The notes below the pieces were generated by a model. That model saw nothing but the letters and a program-made list of their open reading frames with translations. It was not told the DNA's origin and made no database searches. A DNA stretch of 64,000 bases from Flavobacterium sp. BFFFF1. Its GTDB lineage: Bacteria > Bacteroidota > Bacteroidia > Flavobacteriales > Flavobacteriaceae. Positions within the stretch are counted from its first letter, which is position 1. Each line of letters opens with the position of its first letter. Location: positions 225,851-289,850 of the forward strand of contig NZ_NKJE01000001.1 in the NCBI RefSeq assembly GCF_002256285.1. The letters are read 5' to 3'. The position numbers were made by a program, and so were the translations under genes. Of this stretch, positions 1 through 10,972 are shown one piece after another.

Positions 1-54
1 AGTCACTTCACCTTTAAAAAGGGAGGCTTCGGGAGAAACTATTTCTAAAATCAT
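1..54 (-). CDS. atpC: ATP synthase F1 subunit epsilon, N-terminal fragment
   Basis: The first 54 bases, read on the minus strand, encode 18 residues beginning MILEIVSPEASLFKG, the usual start of the F1 epsilon subunit beta-sandwich. The gene runs off the left edge. It lies 80 bases after the atpD stop on the same strand, so the two are probably co-transcribed as the atpD-atpC pair that Bacteroidetes keep apart from the other ATP synthase genes. Epsilon belongs to the central stalk and modulates ATP hydrolysis. The fragment is short, so the call rests on this sequence plus the atpD neighbour. Confidence 0.85.
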   Translation of the reverse strand, partial: MILEIVSPEASLFKGEVT

Positions 55-60
55 AATTTT

Positions 61-134
61 GAATTAAGAATTAAGAATTAGGAATTAAGAATTCGGCAAT
101 GCACCGTAATTCATAATTTATAATTCATAATTAA
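61..134. repeat. AT-rich short tandem repeats between atpD and atpC
   Basis: Five consecutive 7-base units close to GAATTAA occupy 61-95. They are followed at 109-134 by two copies of AATTCATAATT. The second motif recurs as a 14-bp tandem array at 34308-34362, and a looser relative lies near 31281-31304. No coding potential is seen. The repeats would lie in the atpD-atpC transcript. Confidence 0.75.
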
Positions 135-1646
<1,512 letters not shown>

Positions 1647-1716
1647 TTATGTATTTATTAAATAGCTATTTAGGTTTGGGAACGAACAGGCAAAAAACAC
1701 CTCTTTTTTCCGAGTG

Positions 1717-1746
1717 CAAAGATAATTTTTTAAAATATAAAATCAA
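1717..1746 (-). promoter_or_regulatory. Promoter of atpD-atpC
   Basis: On the minus strand a -33 TTG (1746-1744) is separated by 19 bp from a -7 box TATCTTTG (1724-1717). This matches the Bacteroidetes consensus TTG-N19-TAnnTTTG. The implied leader is about 65 bases and contains an A-rich/T-rich inverted repeat around GAGGTG. It is the best-formed promoter I found in the window. Confidence 0.75.
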
Positions 1747-1840
1747 TAATTTTTTGAGAAAAAAATATTCCCTTTTTGCGTTATTGTTTAGTACAGCGCT
1801 ATAATACTGATAAATTACATTCATCGATATCATTCAAATA

Positions 1841-1870
1841 AAAAACCATTCCTTGCAGGGAATGGCTTTC
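1841..1870 (-). terminator. Factor-independent terminator after the SGNH lipoprotein gene
   Basis: Inverted repeat CCATTCC (1846-1852) / GGAATGG (1859-1865) with a 6-base loop. On the minus strand it is followed by a U-run (A-run 1841-1845 on the plus strand). It sits about 22 bases past the stop of the hydrolase gene. Confidence 0.85.
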
Positions 1871-1891
1871 TAATAGACGGTCAATACGGAT

Positions 1892-3421
1892 CTATTGCAG
1901 TCCCGCAGGATAACTTATCGGAAAATCCTGTGGCTTGTAGGTCCTGAGTGTTGACTTGTATGTCGCGTTGATGGCTTCAATAAACTTATTGGCCACGTAG
2001 GCATTTGCCCTTGCTGTTAGATGTATTCCATCCAGGCTGAATGCACCACCCTGAACCAAAGCAGAGGTCATGTGATAGTTATCGAACTGGATGCCTCCTG
2101 TTGACAACTGTTTCAACGCTGAATTTGCATCAACGAAAGCGAGGCCGGCATTTGTCGCCGCATCTTTGATTACTGCATTAAATGCAGTGGTTGCAGCAGC
2201 AATTTCAGCCTGTTCCGTAGGAATCAAAACCCATTTGTCCTGAAGCGGATAGGTCACTCCATTTACTGAAAGCTGACCGGCAGTTGCCGCGGGAACGCCC
2301 TGACCAACGAGGAATGTATAATAGGTAGTATTTACGGTGGCGATAACACTTGATACTGGTAATACGAATAAGTCATCTTTCGTGGCCTGCCTTGATTGTC
2401 CAAATTGGTTGGCTAAAAGACCCGCAATTGCTGGATTCATTCCGCCTCCCTGCAAGACCTGGGCCAATTGTGGCGCAAGATTCTCAAGCGACTCATCTTT
2501 AATCACCAAAGGGCTATTTTGGGTTTCGGAGAAAACAATACTTCTTTCTGGATGTCCGATGAAAGCATACGCTTGATTCAATTGTGCAAATGTCGCGTTA
2601 AGGGTTGGTATTTGCGCAGCAAAAGAGGCATTTGTCGGGCTAAGCGGGTCGTACGGAACGGTCTTAAAGTGTGGTACTGAAGCTACGTCTGGGATATTGG
2701 CTACAACTCCTTTTGCACCCTGCGAAATCAAAGTCTGCACCAGTGTCGTGTAAGCCGTTGTAAACTGATCAATACTAGTGATTGGATTTGTTCCATCACC
2801 TCCGGTTGTTGCATAACCAAGCACATCATTATTTCCAATCCAAAGTGAAAAGAAAGTTGGATTTTGCGCCATAGCATCCGCAATTACGGAAGTGGAAGCG
2901 CTGGACCTGAAACGCACGAAGTATGGGTTTGCAGTACCTGACGCCAATCCGGCGATATCGCCATAATTAGGCGCCAGTAAATGAAAGCTCTTTGCACCCG
3001 GAACGCCAAGGTTATTAAAAGGTCCGGTTAACGGCACCGCAATCTCGGTGCTTGGCAACGCGCCAGGAAGTGGTACTGGCGATGATCCGTTGAAAATCAA
3101 TCGTGGTCCCGCGATCAGATTTCCGCCTAAAAGCAGTCCACCGTAATTGTCATTCGTATATGGGATTTTAAATTCACCGCCGCCAGCCAATGCAAACTGG
3201 TCCGCAAGTAATTTCGGATAAGCATTTGCCTGACCCGCCTTGAATAAAGCAGCATCACTGTAGCCTGCGGTGATGGAGTTACCCAACGCTACATAGTGCG
3301 AAAAATCAGCCTCTCCGGCGGTAATGGGAACTTCTTCAACCGGAGTTGTTTCGTCATCATTACTGGTACATGCTATAAAGGTTAAGGAAACCAGGAATAG
3401 CCATTTGAAATTTTTTAGCAT
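1892..3421 (-). CDS. SGNH/GDSL-family lipoprotein hydrolase
   Basis: A 509-residue predicted lipoprotein esterase/lipase-like enzyme. The N-terminus is a lipoprotein signal with the Cys in LTFIAC. SGNH blocks are visible: a block I variant YVALGNSITAG near residue 45 carries the Ser nucleophile, GNND lies in SLWIGNNDVLG, and DGIHLTARA near the C-terminus supplies the catalytic Asp and His. It starts 29 bases after the stop of the TonB-dependent receptor gene, so the two form an operon ended by the hairpin at 1841-1870. This suggests an envelope enzyme acting on a substrate or product of that transporter. The substrate cannot be told from sequence. Confidence 0.85.
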   Translation of the reverse strand: MLKNFKWLFLVSLTFIACTSNDDETTPVEEVPITAGEADFSHYVALGNSITAGYSDAALFKAGQANAYPKLLADQFALAGGGEFKIPYTNDNYGGLLLGGNLIAGPRLIFNGSSPVPLPGALPSTEIAVPLTGPFNNLGVPGAKSFHLLAPNYGDIAGLASGTANPYFVRFRSSASTSVIADAMAQNPTFFSLWIGNNDVLGYATTGGDGTNPITSIDQFTTAYTTLVQTLISQGAKGVVANIPDVASVPHFKTVPYDPLSPTNASFAAQIPTLNATFAQLNQAYAFIGHPERSIVFSETQNSPLVIKDESLENLAPQLAQVLQGGGMNPAIAGLLANQFGQSRQATKDDLFVLPVSSVIATVNTTYYTFLVGQGVPAATAGQLSVNGVTYPLQDKWVLIPTEQAEIAAATTAFNAVIKDAATNAGLAFVDANSALKQLSTGGIQFDNYHMTSALVQGGAFSLDGIHLTARANAYVANKFIEAINATYKSTLRTYKPQDFPISYPAGLQ

Positions 3422-3450
3422 AATTCTGTATTTTTTAAAATTAAATAATT

Positions 3451-6225
3451 TTATGGATTAATAGTCCACGACACCAGCCATTGCTGTCCAATTCTTCCGG
3501 CTCCAAACACCTGAATGTAGTCGTTCCCACCGATATTCGATCCGCTTACTTTGATCACTGATTTCAACGATGGGATAGCGTAGTTTACCTGGGCATCGAA
3601 AACGGTTACTGAAGGAATTGTCCCATCAGCAAACGAAGATTGCCAAAGGTACTCATCATTCCATCGGGCATTTAAGTTAAACCCGAAGTTTTTAAACAAA
3701 CTGCTGTTTCCAAAAGACACTTTAACGCGATGCTTTGGCGTATTGAAATAAGACACAAATGATGGGTCTTTTTCTTTGTCGTAATTAAATTCAGCAAAAT
3801 TATAGTTGATTCCGGCCTCAAAATTCTTATACACCTTTTTAGAAAAGCCCGCGCCGAATCCAAATGAGGTTACTTCGGTATTTGAGTTCGAATACACCTG
3901 AAATTTCCGGATGTCGTTATTTCCTATTGCTTGTAAAGCCAAAGCCTGGTTGGTATTCACATCACCGTAATAAGGCGCGTAAACCCTTGCTGTTGTTGCA
4001 AAATCGTTATAAATGTTATAATAAGCGTTAAGGTCTAATCCAAGGTCTTTTAACAGGATTGATTTATAGCCAACTTCAAATGCCTTAACCTGCTCCGGTT
4101 TTACATAGCCTAATTTAGACACTTCAAGATCAGCCACGTTTCCGGTACTTTTGTATTTGTCTACAGAAGCAACAGTATAAGAATTGTTATAGGCGTTCAA
4201 ACCATTCAGAGTAACCGTTTCGGGATTTCCCGCAATTGCCTGACCTGCAAGGCTAAGCGTCTGAACTTCAGAATAACGGGTGAGGTTTTCAGGAGCTGAA
4301 CCGATCAGTGCAAATGAACCAATGTTTAGTCCGATATACTGGTCCTGTGTTGTTGGATTACGGAAACCGGTTTGGTAAGAAAAACGGAAGTTACGGTTTT
4401 TATCCTTTCCTGCAGAATATACAAACGAAACTCTTGGCGAAAACTGTCCATCAAAGTTTTGTGACTTGTCATATCTTACAGAACCTGTAAATTTCAATCT
4501 GTCATCAAGGAATTTCTTCTGTACCTGTCCATAGGCACCATATTCATCGTAATCAATTGGGCCGTCGAAATCTGTGAAAATAGTTCCCTGTGAATCCATA
4601 ATATATTTCCTGTAAGAACCACCCACCTGAAACTCAGCAAATTTCAGTAAATCCCTGAAATTATAATTACCATCAGCATGGTATAGTTTGGAATTGTCAA
4701 GGAATTTTGACCCCGTCGCAAGGTTCGGGTCGGTAATTACGCTGTTGAATGCATTTCTGTATGCTGCGGTTCCAGGCTGCAATTGCGCGCTTCCATGTGC
4801 GGTAAGTGGCAGCGGAGTCGGGTTGATGTTATTAGTAGCCCAATTTCTGGCCAGGCCATCCGCCTGAACGCCATTTACCCCAAGGAAAATCTGGGACTGG
4901 AGGTACATTGTCGCATAATCTGTAAACCAGCCGATGTCTGACTTCGCGCGCCTGTTGATGTTTAGCGCCGTGGATTGCATGTCATACGAATCTCCGGCAT
5001 CTTCTTTGGTCATATACCCTCTGACAAAGTAATTCCTGCCTTTAAACTCTATACGTGTTTGCTGCATGACAAAGTTCTTCAGCATGTAACGGCTCGCGCC
5101 CTGGTAGATTGTATTTCCCATACCCACTTTATGCTGCAGGATGATTTCATTTTCATTAGCCCATGGACGGATGTGGATTGCAAAATCAGCTTTTAGGCTA
5201 TTCACCTTATTGTCGGTCAGGTCACTTTCTGCATAACCATCCCTGCTGATTTGGCCAACGTTATTTACAAAGTTTGTCGCCTCATCACCATAAATATTTA
5301 AACCGTCATAATTCCGGTTTACGGCATGACTATCGCCATTTCCCTTGATGTCCCTGGCATCGCCTGCAGCCCATTCCGTTCCTTCCATGTAAGTAAAGTT
5401 GGCTTTTGCAGCGAAATAGGGTGAAAACGCTTTCGCGGCCCTGATTCCAAAATCGGTGTAGCTGTGATTGCCCGCAACTTTCTGTGAAGTCTGTCCGTAT
5501 TTATAGTAGAAACTGATGCCTTCCGAATTAAAAGGGTTTTTACTGTTCATGAACAGGATTCCGTTAAAAGCGTTGGCTCCGTACAACGCTGAAGACGCTC
5601 CCGGAAGCAGTTCCACACTTTGGATATCGAGCTCAGAAATGCCGACCAGATTTCCCAAAGGAAAATTCAATGCAGGTGAGGAATTGTCCATATTGTCGGT
5701 CAGCTGCATGAATCTTGTATTGGCTATCGTTGCAAACCCGCGCGTATTGATAGACTTGAATGACATACTGCTCGTGTTGAAATGCACTTCCTTTAAGTTT
5801 TCCATGCCTTCATAATAGCTTACACTGGAGGTATTCTTGATGTCTTTTATTCCCATTCTTTCAATCGTAACAGGAGATTCCAAGATCCTCTCAGGCGTTC
5901 TTGATGCAGAGATAACAATTTCGTTCAGTTTTGTTTCCTCCTCAACGAGTGATACGTTGATCTTTTGGTTGGAAGAAGTTACCTGAACGGTCTGCGACGT
6001 AAAACCCACGTTGCTAACCAAGACGGAATAAGGAGGCTGCTTTGAAGTCTTCAAAGCGAACTTACCGTCCGCGTCGGTTATGGAACCTGTAGACTCTCCT
6101 ACAACAGACACACTAGCGCCAGAAACAGGCAGTCCATTTCCGTCTGTTACGGTTCCCGAAATCGTATTTTGAGCAAAGGAAATGCTGCAAAAAAACAATG
6201 ACAAAATAAATAAATACACTTTCAT
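3451..6225 (-). CDS. TonB-dependent outer-membrane receptor with CarboxypepD_reg-like N-terminal domain
   Basis: A 924-residue outer-membrane transporter energised by TonB. A signal peptide (about 1-18, ending SFAQ) precedes a CarboxypepD_reg-like beta-sandwich (about 20-105, ISGTVTDGNGLPVSGASV). Next comes a plug (about 115-230) with VELLPGASSALYGANAFNG, then a large beta-barrel ending QQWLVSWTINP with an aromatic-rich last strand. It is not a SusC with a SusD partner: no susD lies nearby, and the downstream operon gene is an SGNH hydrolase. The ligand is unknown. A 291-base AT-rich gap upstream separates it from glmS. I see only an imperfect -7 box there, so its promoter is unresolved. Confidence 0.92.
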   Translation of the reverse strand: MKVYLFILSLFFCSISFAQNTISGTVTDGNGLPVSGASVSVVGESTGSITDADGKFALKTSKQPPYSVLVSNVGFTSQTVQVTSSNQKINVSLVEEETKLNEIVISASRTPERILESPVTIERMGIKDIKNTSSVSYYEGMENLKEVHFNTSSMSFKSINTRGFATIANTRFMQLTDNMDNSSPALNFPLGNLVGISELDIQSVELLPGASSALYGANAFNGILFMNSKNPFNSEGISFYYKYGQTSQKVAGNHSYTDFGIRAAKAFSPYFAAKANFTYMEGTEWAAGDARDIKGNGDSHAVNRNYDGLNIYGDEATNFVNNVGQISRDGYAESDLTDNKVNSLKADFAIHIRPWANENEIILQHKVGMGNTIYQGASRYMLKNFVMQQTRIEFKGRNYFVRGYMTKEDAGDSYDMQSTALNINRRAKSDIGWFTDYATMYLQSQIFLGVNGVQADGLARNWATNNINPTPLPLTAHGSAQLQPGTAAYRNAFNSVITDPNLATGSKFLDNSKLYHADGNYNFRDLLKFAEFQVGGSYRKYIMDSQGTIFTDFDGPIDYDEYGAYGQVQKKFLDDRLKFTGSVRYDKSQNFDGQFSPRVSFVYSAGKDKNRNFRFSYQTGFRNPTTQDQYIGLNIGSFALIGSAPENLTRYSEVQTLSLAGQAIAGNPETVTLNGLNAYNNSYTVASVDKYKSTGNVADLEVSKLGYVKPEQVKAFEVGYKSILLKDLGLDLNAYYNIYNDFATTARVYAPYYGDVNTNQALALQAIGNNDIRKFQVYSNSNTEVTSFGFGAGFSKKVYKNFEAGINYNFAEFNYDKEKDPSFVSYFNTPKHRVKVSFGNSSLFKNFGFNLNARWNDEYLWQSSFADGTIPSVTVFDAQVNYAIPSLKSVIKVSGSNIGGNDYIQVFGAGRIGQQWLVSWTINP

Positions 6226-6466
6226 TGGTTATGTTTTTGTTAGTTAACATCGCCAATGTACAAATAATTTTGATATTACTAAGAAAGGACTAATAAAATT
6301 TAAATATCATCAATTTTAAACCGATTTTCCGAATATAACGGAACGATATTTGTTTTTTAAATTTTTCTTAACAAATTAATGAATGTCATAAATTAAATAC
6401 TATGCACTCATACTAAATCGATTTTTTTATGCATTAAATGTAAAGTGAAAAATTTCAATAAAACAG

Positions 6467-6496
6467 AAAAAGCAGGCCCTTTAAGCCTGCTTTTTT
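6467..6496 (-). terminator. Terminator after glmS (symmetrical)
   Basis: Stem AGCAGGC (6471-6477) / GCCTGCT (6485-6491) with a 7-base loop, flanked by A4 on the left and T6 on the right. It could work in both directions. The glmS operon ends 21 bases upstream of it on the minus strand. Confidence 0.88.
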
Positions 6497-6516
6497 ATAA
6501 TACATTTAAAAAATAT

Positions 6517-8361
6517 TTATTCTACGGTCACCGATTTTGCCAAATTACGCGGTTGATCTACATTACAACCTCTCATGACCGCAATGTGATAGGAAAGCAA
6601 CTGCAATGGTATTGTCGTTAGTAATGGCGACAACGCATCAGAAGTATCCGGAATCTCAATGACATAATCTGCGAGCTCACGAACCTGCGTATCCCCTTTG
6701 GTTACCACCGCAATAATTTTGCCGCTTCGGGACTTAATTTCCTGGATATTACTGACTACTTTGTCGTAGTGCCCTTGCTTCGGCGCAATTACAATGACCG
6801 GCATATACTCGTCAATCAACGCGATAGGGCCGTGCTTCATTTCTGCTGCAGGATAGCCTTCCGCATGGATATAGGAAATCTCTTTAAGTTTAAGCGCGCC
6901 TTCCAGAGCAACAGGGAAGTTATAGCCACGGCCCAGATAAAGGCAATTCGGTGCGTCTTTAAATTTCGCAGCAATTTCTTTAGCCTTGTCATTGGTTAAT
7001 AATGCCTCTGCTACTTTTTCCGGGATAATTTCCAATTCCTGGAGGTACCTGTGGAAATCAGTATGTGACAACGTGCCTTTTGCCTTCGCAAGACGAAGTG
7101 CGATTAGCGTCAGGATCGTAATTTGCGTTGTGAATGCTTTTGTCGAAGCAACCCCAATTTCGGGCCCTGCGTGCGTATAGGCACCGGCGTGGGTTTCCCT
7201 TGAAATAGAGGAGCCGACCACATTACAAACACCAAACACAAATGCACCTTTTTCCTTTGACAATTTAATTGCCGCCAGCGTATCCGCGGTTTCACCCGAT
7301 TGAGAGATCGCGATAACTACGTCAGATTTATTAATGATTGGATTCCTATAGCGGAACTCTGATGCATATTCTACTTCAACGGGAATCCGGGTAAATTCTT
7401 CAAGAATGTATTCTGCAACAAGACCCGCATGCCATGAAGTACCGCATGCGACAATCAAAATTCTTTCTGCGTTCAGGAATTTTTCAAGATTGTCCTCTAT
7501 GCCCGCCATTTTGATAATGCCTTCATTGGCAAGAAGCCTGCCGCGATAGGTATCTTTAATTACATTAGGCTGCTCATAAATTTCTTTGAGCATAAAGTGG
7601 TCGTAGCCATCTTTCTCGATCTGCTCCAGGTTGAGCTGAAGTTCCTGTACATAAGGATCAACCAGCGTGTCATCTTTAATTTTCCTAACCTTTAACGGCT
7701 TGTGAAGCCGCACAATAGCCATTTCCTCATCCTCCAAATACACTGCGTTTGACGTATATTCGATGAAAGGAGATGCATCAGAGGCGATAAAGAATTCATT
7801 TTCGCCCACACCAATAGCCAACGGGCTTCCTAAACGCGCAGCAACAATTTCATCAGGATTCTGTTTGTCAAAAACCGCTATTGCATAGGCCCCAACCACT
7901 TGGTTTAATGCAACTTGTACCGCTTTTCCAAGCTTAAGATTTTCCTTTTTCTGAACTTCTTCAATCAAATTGACCAATACTTCTGTATCGGTATCCGATT
8001 TAAAGATATAACCCCTTTTAATGAGTTCTTTTTTTAATGGCTCATAATTTTCAATAATACCATTGTGGATAATCGCAAGATTACCTGAGTTGGATAGATG
8101 TGGATGGGAATTAATATCATTAGGCACACCATGTGTTGCCCAACGGGTATGTCCTATTCCTATAGTACCATTAGTAGTGATTTCCTTCGCCCTTTCCTCA
8201 AGATCGGATACTTTCCCTTTCGTCTTGGAAAGTTTCAGCGCGTCTCCATCAAAAAGCATAATTCCCGCACTATCATATCCTCTGTATTCCAGCCTTTTCA
8301 AGCCTTTAATAATTATAGGATAGGCTTCTCTGTATCCAATATATCCAACAATTCCACACAT
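6517..8361 (-). CDS. glmS: Glutamine--fructose-6-phosphate aminotransferase (isomerizing)
   Basis: Makes glucosamine-6-phosphate from fructose-6-phosphate and glutamine, the first step of UDP-GlcNAc synthesis for peptidoglycan and lipid A. The 614 residues start MCGIVGYIG, exposing the Cys nucleophile of the glutaminase domain after Met removal. That domain (about 1-225) is followed by two SIS domains (about 290-430 and 460-600). The C-terminus PRNLAKSVTVE is the conserved tail. It is the last gene of a minus-strand operon, 11 bases after a DUF4270 lipoprotein gene. No glmS ribozyme is seen upstream; the space is too short and the family is not expected in this phylum. Confidence 0.97.
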   Translation of the reverse strand: MCGIVGYIGYREAYPIIIKGLKRLEYRGYDSAGIMLFDGDALKLSKTKGKVSDLEERAKEITTNGTIGIGHTRWATHGVPNDINSHPHLSNSGNLAIIHNGIIENYEPLKKELIKRGYIFKSDTDTEVLVNLIEEVQKKENLKLGKAVQVALNQVVGAYAIAVFDKQNPDEIVAARLGSPLAIGVGENEFFIASDASPFIEYTSNAVYLEDEEMAIVRLHKPLKVRKIKDDTLVDPYVQELQLNLEQIEKDGYDHFMLKEIYEQPNVIKDTYRGRLLANEGIIKMAGIEDNLEKFLNAERILIVACGTSWHAGLVAEYILEEFTRIPVEVEYASEFRYRNPIINKSDVVIAISQSGETADTLAAIKLSKEKGAFVFGVCNVVGSSISRETHAGAYTHAGPEIGVASTKAFTTQITILTLIALRLAKAKGTLSHTDFHRYLQELEIIPEKVAEALLTNDKAKEIAAKFKDAPNCLYLGRGYNFPVALEGALKLKEISYIHAEGYPAAEMKHGPIALIDEYMPVIVIAPKQGHYDKVVSNIQEIKSRSGKIIAVVTKGDTQVRELADYVIEIPDTSDALSPLLTTIPLQLLSYHIAVMRGCNVDQPRNLAKSVTVE

Positions 8362-8372
8362 AATATTATCGA

Positions 8373-10073
8373 TTAATTTGGTTTTGTATAATAAATTTCG
8401 AGTTTTAGTCTCTTATCATCTGCCACTGTAGGCGCACTTCCCCACAATACTGTTCCTAACGGATGCATTATGGATGCGGACGGCATCCTGTCCAACGTCG
8501 TTGCGTTACCAGTGAACGGTATTGGCAAAGTTATAGAATTTTTCAGTCTGGCGTTCGAAATAATGTTAATCGACTCTGTAACCGCAAGTCCGAGCCTAAC
8601 GTTAGTTGAGTCATTTTTGATCAGGTTGCGCAAATGGTTTGTAATGCGAATCCTGTACTTTATACCACGCCCACCGTCAACGTCTTCGCGCTGTATAATT
8701 CCGTCATGCACTACTTTCCCTAGTTTTGTAAGGGTTGAATTAGTAGTTCCATCAGTCGCAAAATCAAGAAGCGGCCGTTTATTCGTTAAGTCAAACAGAT
8801 ACAATCTCTCCGGCTCCCGTGGCTTCACAACACTGGACGCTTCATCCGATTTCATACTTGCCCGATCAACATAAAATGTAAGATTGGCCTCATTGATCAG
8901 CCAATTTTGGTTCCGCATGGTCTCTAGTTCATCCGCAACACCGTTTGAATCGTTATCAGGCCCAAACAAATCAATAACTGCCAGGGACCCCTGACCTCCT
9001 TTTACGTACAACCTTTCATCACCCAATGTAGTATTCGCAGCGTTCAGCGCGTTTGCATAAGCGGCCTCGTCGGTGTGTTGCTGTAGGCTAATCGTGTTGC
9101 CGACCAGATTAAGAATGAATTTCTTGGAAACCCGAATAGTACTGTCAGCTGTATTCGCTTTGTTACGGATTATCTTATCTTCTTTGTAAGCCATTGTAAC
9201 GGTTCCTTTCTTGAAATTCATCATCGCAAGTGCAGTTCCGTCATCAGAAGCATCATCTTCTATCTGAAAATACAAACCGCGAAAATAATCCCTGAAAGTG
9301 GCGTTATTTGAAAGTTTTTCTGAAGACGCATCCACTAATTTTTTCTTGAAAAAAAACCTGTTCAGCCTAAGCCTCATCGCCGGGGCACTTCTTGAAACAA
9401 CAGGATCTTCTCCCGGCTCAGTGGTTGTTGTAATAATTTCCTTTTCACTAAAAGAAAAAGCCGTGTTTTGTGATATTGCCGTGCTGTCATTCAATGCGCG
9501 GCCATTTAAGTCATAATTACCCGAAGCATCAATCCTCTTTTTAAAATTATCAATATTTGGATCATCATTATAGAATTTCTGAGCTTCATCGAACCCTGTT
9601 GTTGGGTCCAGGTCATTCAGGTAATATCCATTCTCAAAAACCCTGAGGTCCATTTTGCCACTACCGTAAATGGAATCCAACGTATAGGTTCCGGAACCAT
9701 CCGTAGCAGTCGCCGTCTTTTTGGAAAAATAAGGAATAGAAAGAAAAACACTATCCACAGCGACATTATTGCCAAATTTAACACCAACATTTGTAACGTC
9801 CATTTCGAGCTGTGTTACAAACGATGCTTTTGTAATTCCAAACGTTGGATTTTTATAAATCCCCAACGGATTCACTTCAAGATTATTGGATTGGACCACA
9901 CCCGTCGCCTTATCATATGCGACAACGGTAGCGCCAGTATATTTTTCAAATCCGAAGTGGTCCTCACCAATTACATCGGAGCCAATATCATTATAATCCT
10001 TATCGCAGGAAACAAAAAAAACAGCTGTAACAGACAGGGCAAAAAAAGACTTTATTAATGTTTTGTAATTCAT
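8373..10073 (-). CDS. DUF4270 lipoprotein
   Basis: A 566-residue predicted lipoprotein with signal MNYKTLIKSFFALSVTAVFF and lipobox Cys in FVSCDKDYNDIGSD, the typical opening of the Bacteroidetes DUF4270 family. The rest is predicted beta-rich with many Asp/Asn loops and no catalytic motif that I recognise. It sits between a GT5-like gene (15-base gap) and glmS (11-base gap) in one operon, an arrangement I recall as common in Flavobacteriia. Its role is unknown; an envelope or cell-surface function is the most that location and signal support. Confidence 0.85.
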   Translation of the reverse strand: MNYKTLIKSFFALSVTAVFFVSCDKDYNDIGSDVIGEDHFGFEKYTGATVVAYDKATGVVQSNNLEVNPLGIYKNPTFGITKASFVTQLEMDVTNVGVKFGNNVAVDSVFLSIPYFSKKTATATDGSGTYTLDSIYGSGKMDLRVFENGYYLNDLDPTTGFDEAQKFYNDDPNIDNFKKRIDASGNYDLNGRALNDSTAISQNTAFSFSEKEIITTTTEPGEDPVVSRSAPAMRLRLNRFFFKKKLVDASSEKLSNNATFRDYFRGLYFQIEDDASDDGTALAMMNFKKGTVTMAYKEDKIIRNKANTADSTIRVSKKFILNLVGNTISLQQHTDEAAYANALNAANTTLGDERLYVKGGQGSLAVIDLFGPDNDSNGVADELETMRNQNWLINEANLTFYVDRASMKSDEASSVVKPREPERLYLFDLTNKRPLLDFATDGTTNSTLTKLGKVVHDGIIQREDVDGGRGIKYRIRITNHLRNLIKNDSTNVRLGLAVTESINIISNARLKNSITLPIPFTGNATTLDRMPSASIMHPLGTVLWGSAPTVADDKRLKLEIYYTKPN

Positions 10074-10088
10074 GGGTATAAAAATAAT

Positions 10089-10895
10089 TTATAGAACTTT
10101 AGTTTTGTAAAAATCGGTGTAAACCGCTGCGAATTTATCTTTCGGGGCGAAAGGTAAAAAAGGTTTTCCCGACGATTCTATAAATTTTGTTAAACTTGGG
10201 GATACGGTTTCAGACGCAATAATTACGGCGTCCGAGTGGTTAATTGATGCCTTAAGAATGTTCTCGTAAGTTGGAATTTCAAGGTCTGTAATAGCCTCAC
10301 CCGGAATGTTATCAAATTTCACTTTGTTGATCATCTCCGCGTTCAGTGTTCCATCAAACTGTTGGGTATAAACGGAGGTCACTATTTTTGTATGTGCAAA
10401 CAGCGCTTCGTCTTTATAGTAATGCTTCATGTAAATAGGCAGCATGGCGGCAAGCCAACCGTGCACATGGATAATATCAGGAACCCAATTCAGTTTCTTA
10501 ACTGTTTCAACGACCCCTTTTGCGAAAAAAATCGCCCGTTCATCATTATCCGGATACATTACCCCTTCCTCGTCTGCAAACGTCGCCTTCCTCTTAAAAT
10601 ACTCGTCGTTATCTATGAAATAAACCTGAATTCTCTCTTTAGGGATCGACGCCACTTTGATAATAAGCGGCATATCAAGATCGTTGACTACCAGATTCAT
10701 TCCGGAAAGCCTGATTACTTCATGGAGTTGATGCCTGCGTTCATTAATATTGCCATATCTCGGCATGAAAATCCTGATCTGTCCACCCTGATCGTTAATC
10801 ATTTTTGGAACATCATAGGACATTGAAGAAACTTCATTTTCCGCCAAATAAGGCACCACTTCAGATGATACAAATAATATCCTCTTATCCTCCAT
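10089..10895 (-). CDS. Starch/glycogen synthase-like GT5 N-terminal domain protein, probably not a full enzyme
   Basis: The 268 residues align by eye with the N-terminal Rossmann domain of GT5 glycogen synthases: opening ILFVSSEVVPY, internal MPRYGNI, and HVHGWLAAMLPIYMK. Two things a working GlgA needs are missing. The ADP-glucose-binding KTGG motif expected near residues 15-20 reads LAENEVSS. The whole C-terminal GT-B domain is also absent (GlgA is normally about 470-480 residues). It heads the operon with DUF4270 and glmS, divergent from panC. Databases tend to label such proteins glycogen synthase; I think a non-catalytic or changed role is more likely. Confidence 0.75.
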   Translation of the reverse strand: MEDKRILFVSSEVVPYLAENEVSSMSYDVPKMINDQGGQIRIFMPRYGNINERRHQLHEVIRLSGMNLVVNDLDMPLIIKVASIPKERIQVYFIDNDEYFKRKATFADEEGVMYPDNDERAIFFAKGVVETVKKLNWVPDIIHVHGWLAAMLPIYMKHYYKDEALFAHTKIVTSVYTQQFDGTLNAEMINKVKFDNIPGEAITDLEIPTYENILKASINHSDAVIIASETVSPSLTKFIESSGKPFLPFAPKDKFAAVYTDFYKTKVL

Positions 10896-10933
10896 ATAAT
10901 TCTACACTTTATGTATTGCCGATAAAAAACAGG

Positions 10934-10941
10934 CAAAAGTA
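10934..10941 (-). promoter_or_regulatory. -7 box of the GT5-like/DUF4270/glmS operon
   Basis: TACTTTTG on the minus strand matches TAnnTTTG and lies about 40 bases before the start codon at 10895. A TTTTG (10969-10965) about 23 bp upstream may serve as the -33 element, though the spacing is a little long. Confidence 0.5.
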
Positions 10942-10972
10942 CAAAATTTTATGGATTTATTGGGCAAAATCT

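Noticed and set aside
3451..6225. SusC/SusD-type polysaccharide utilisation locus
   Set aside because: No SusD-like gene, no glycoside hydrolase and no sigma/anti-sigma pair lie next to the receptor. The partner is an SGNH lipoprotein.
6467..6516. glmS ribozyme or other riboswitch near glmS
   Set aside because: The region between the DUF4270 gene and glmS is 11 bases, and the downstream hairpin is an ordinary terminator.
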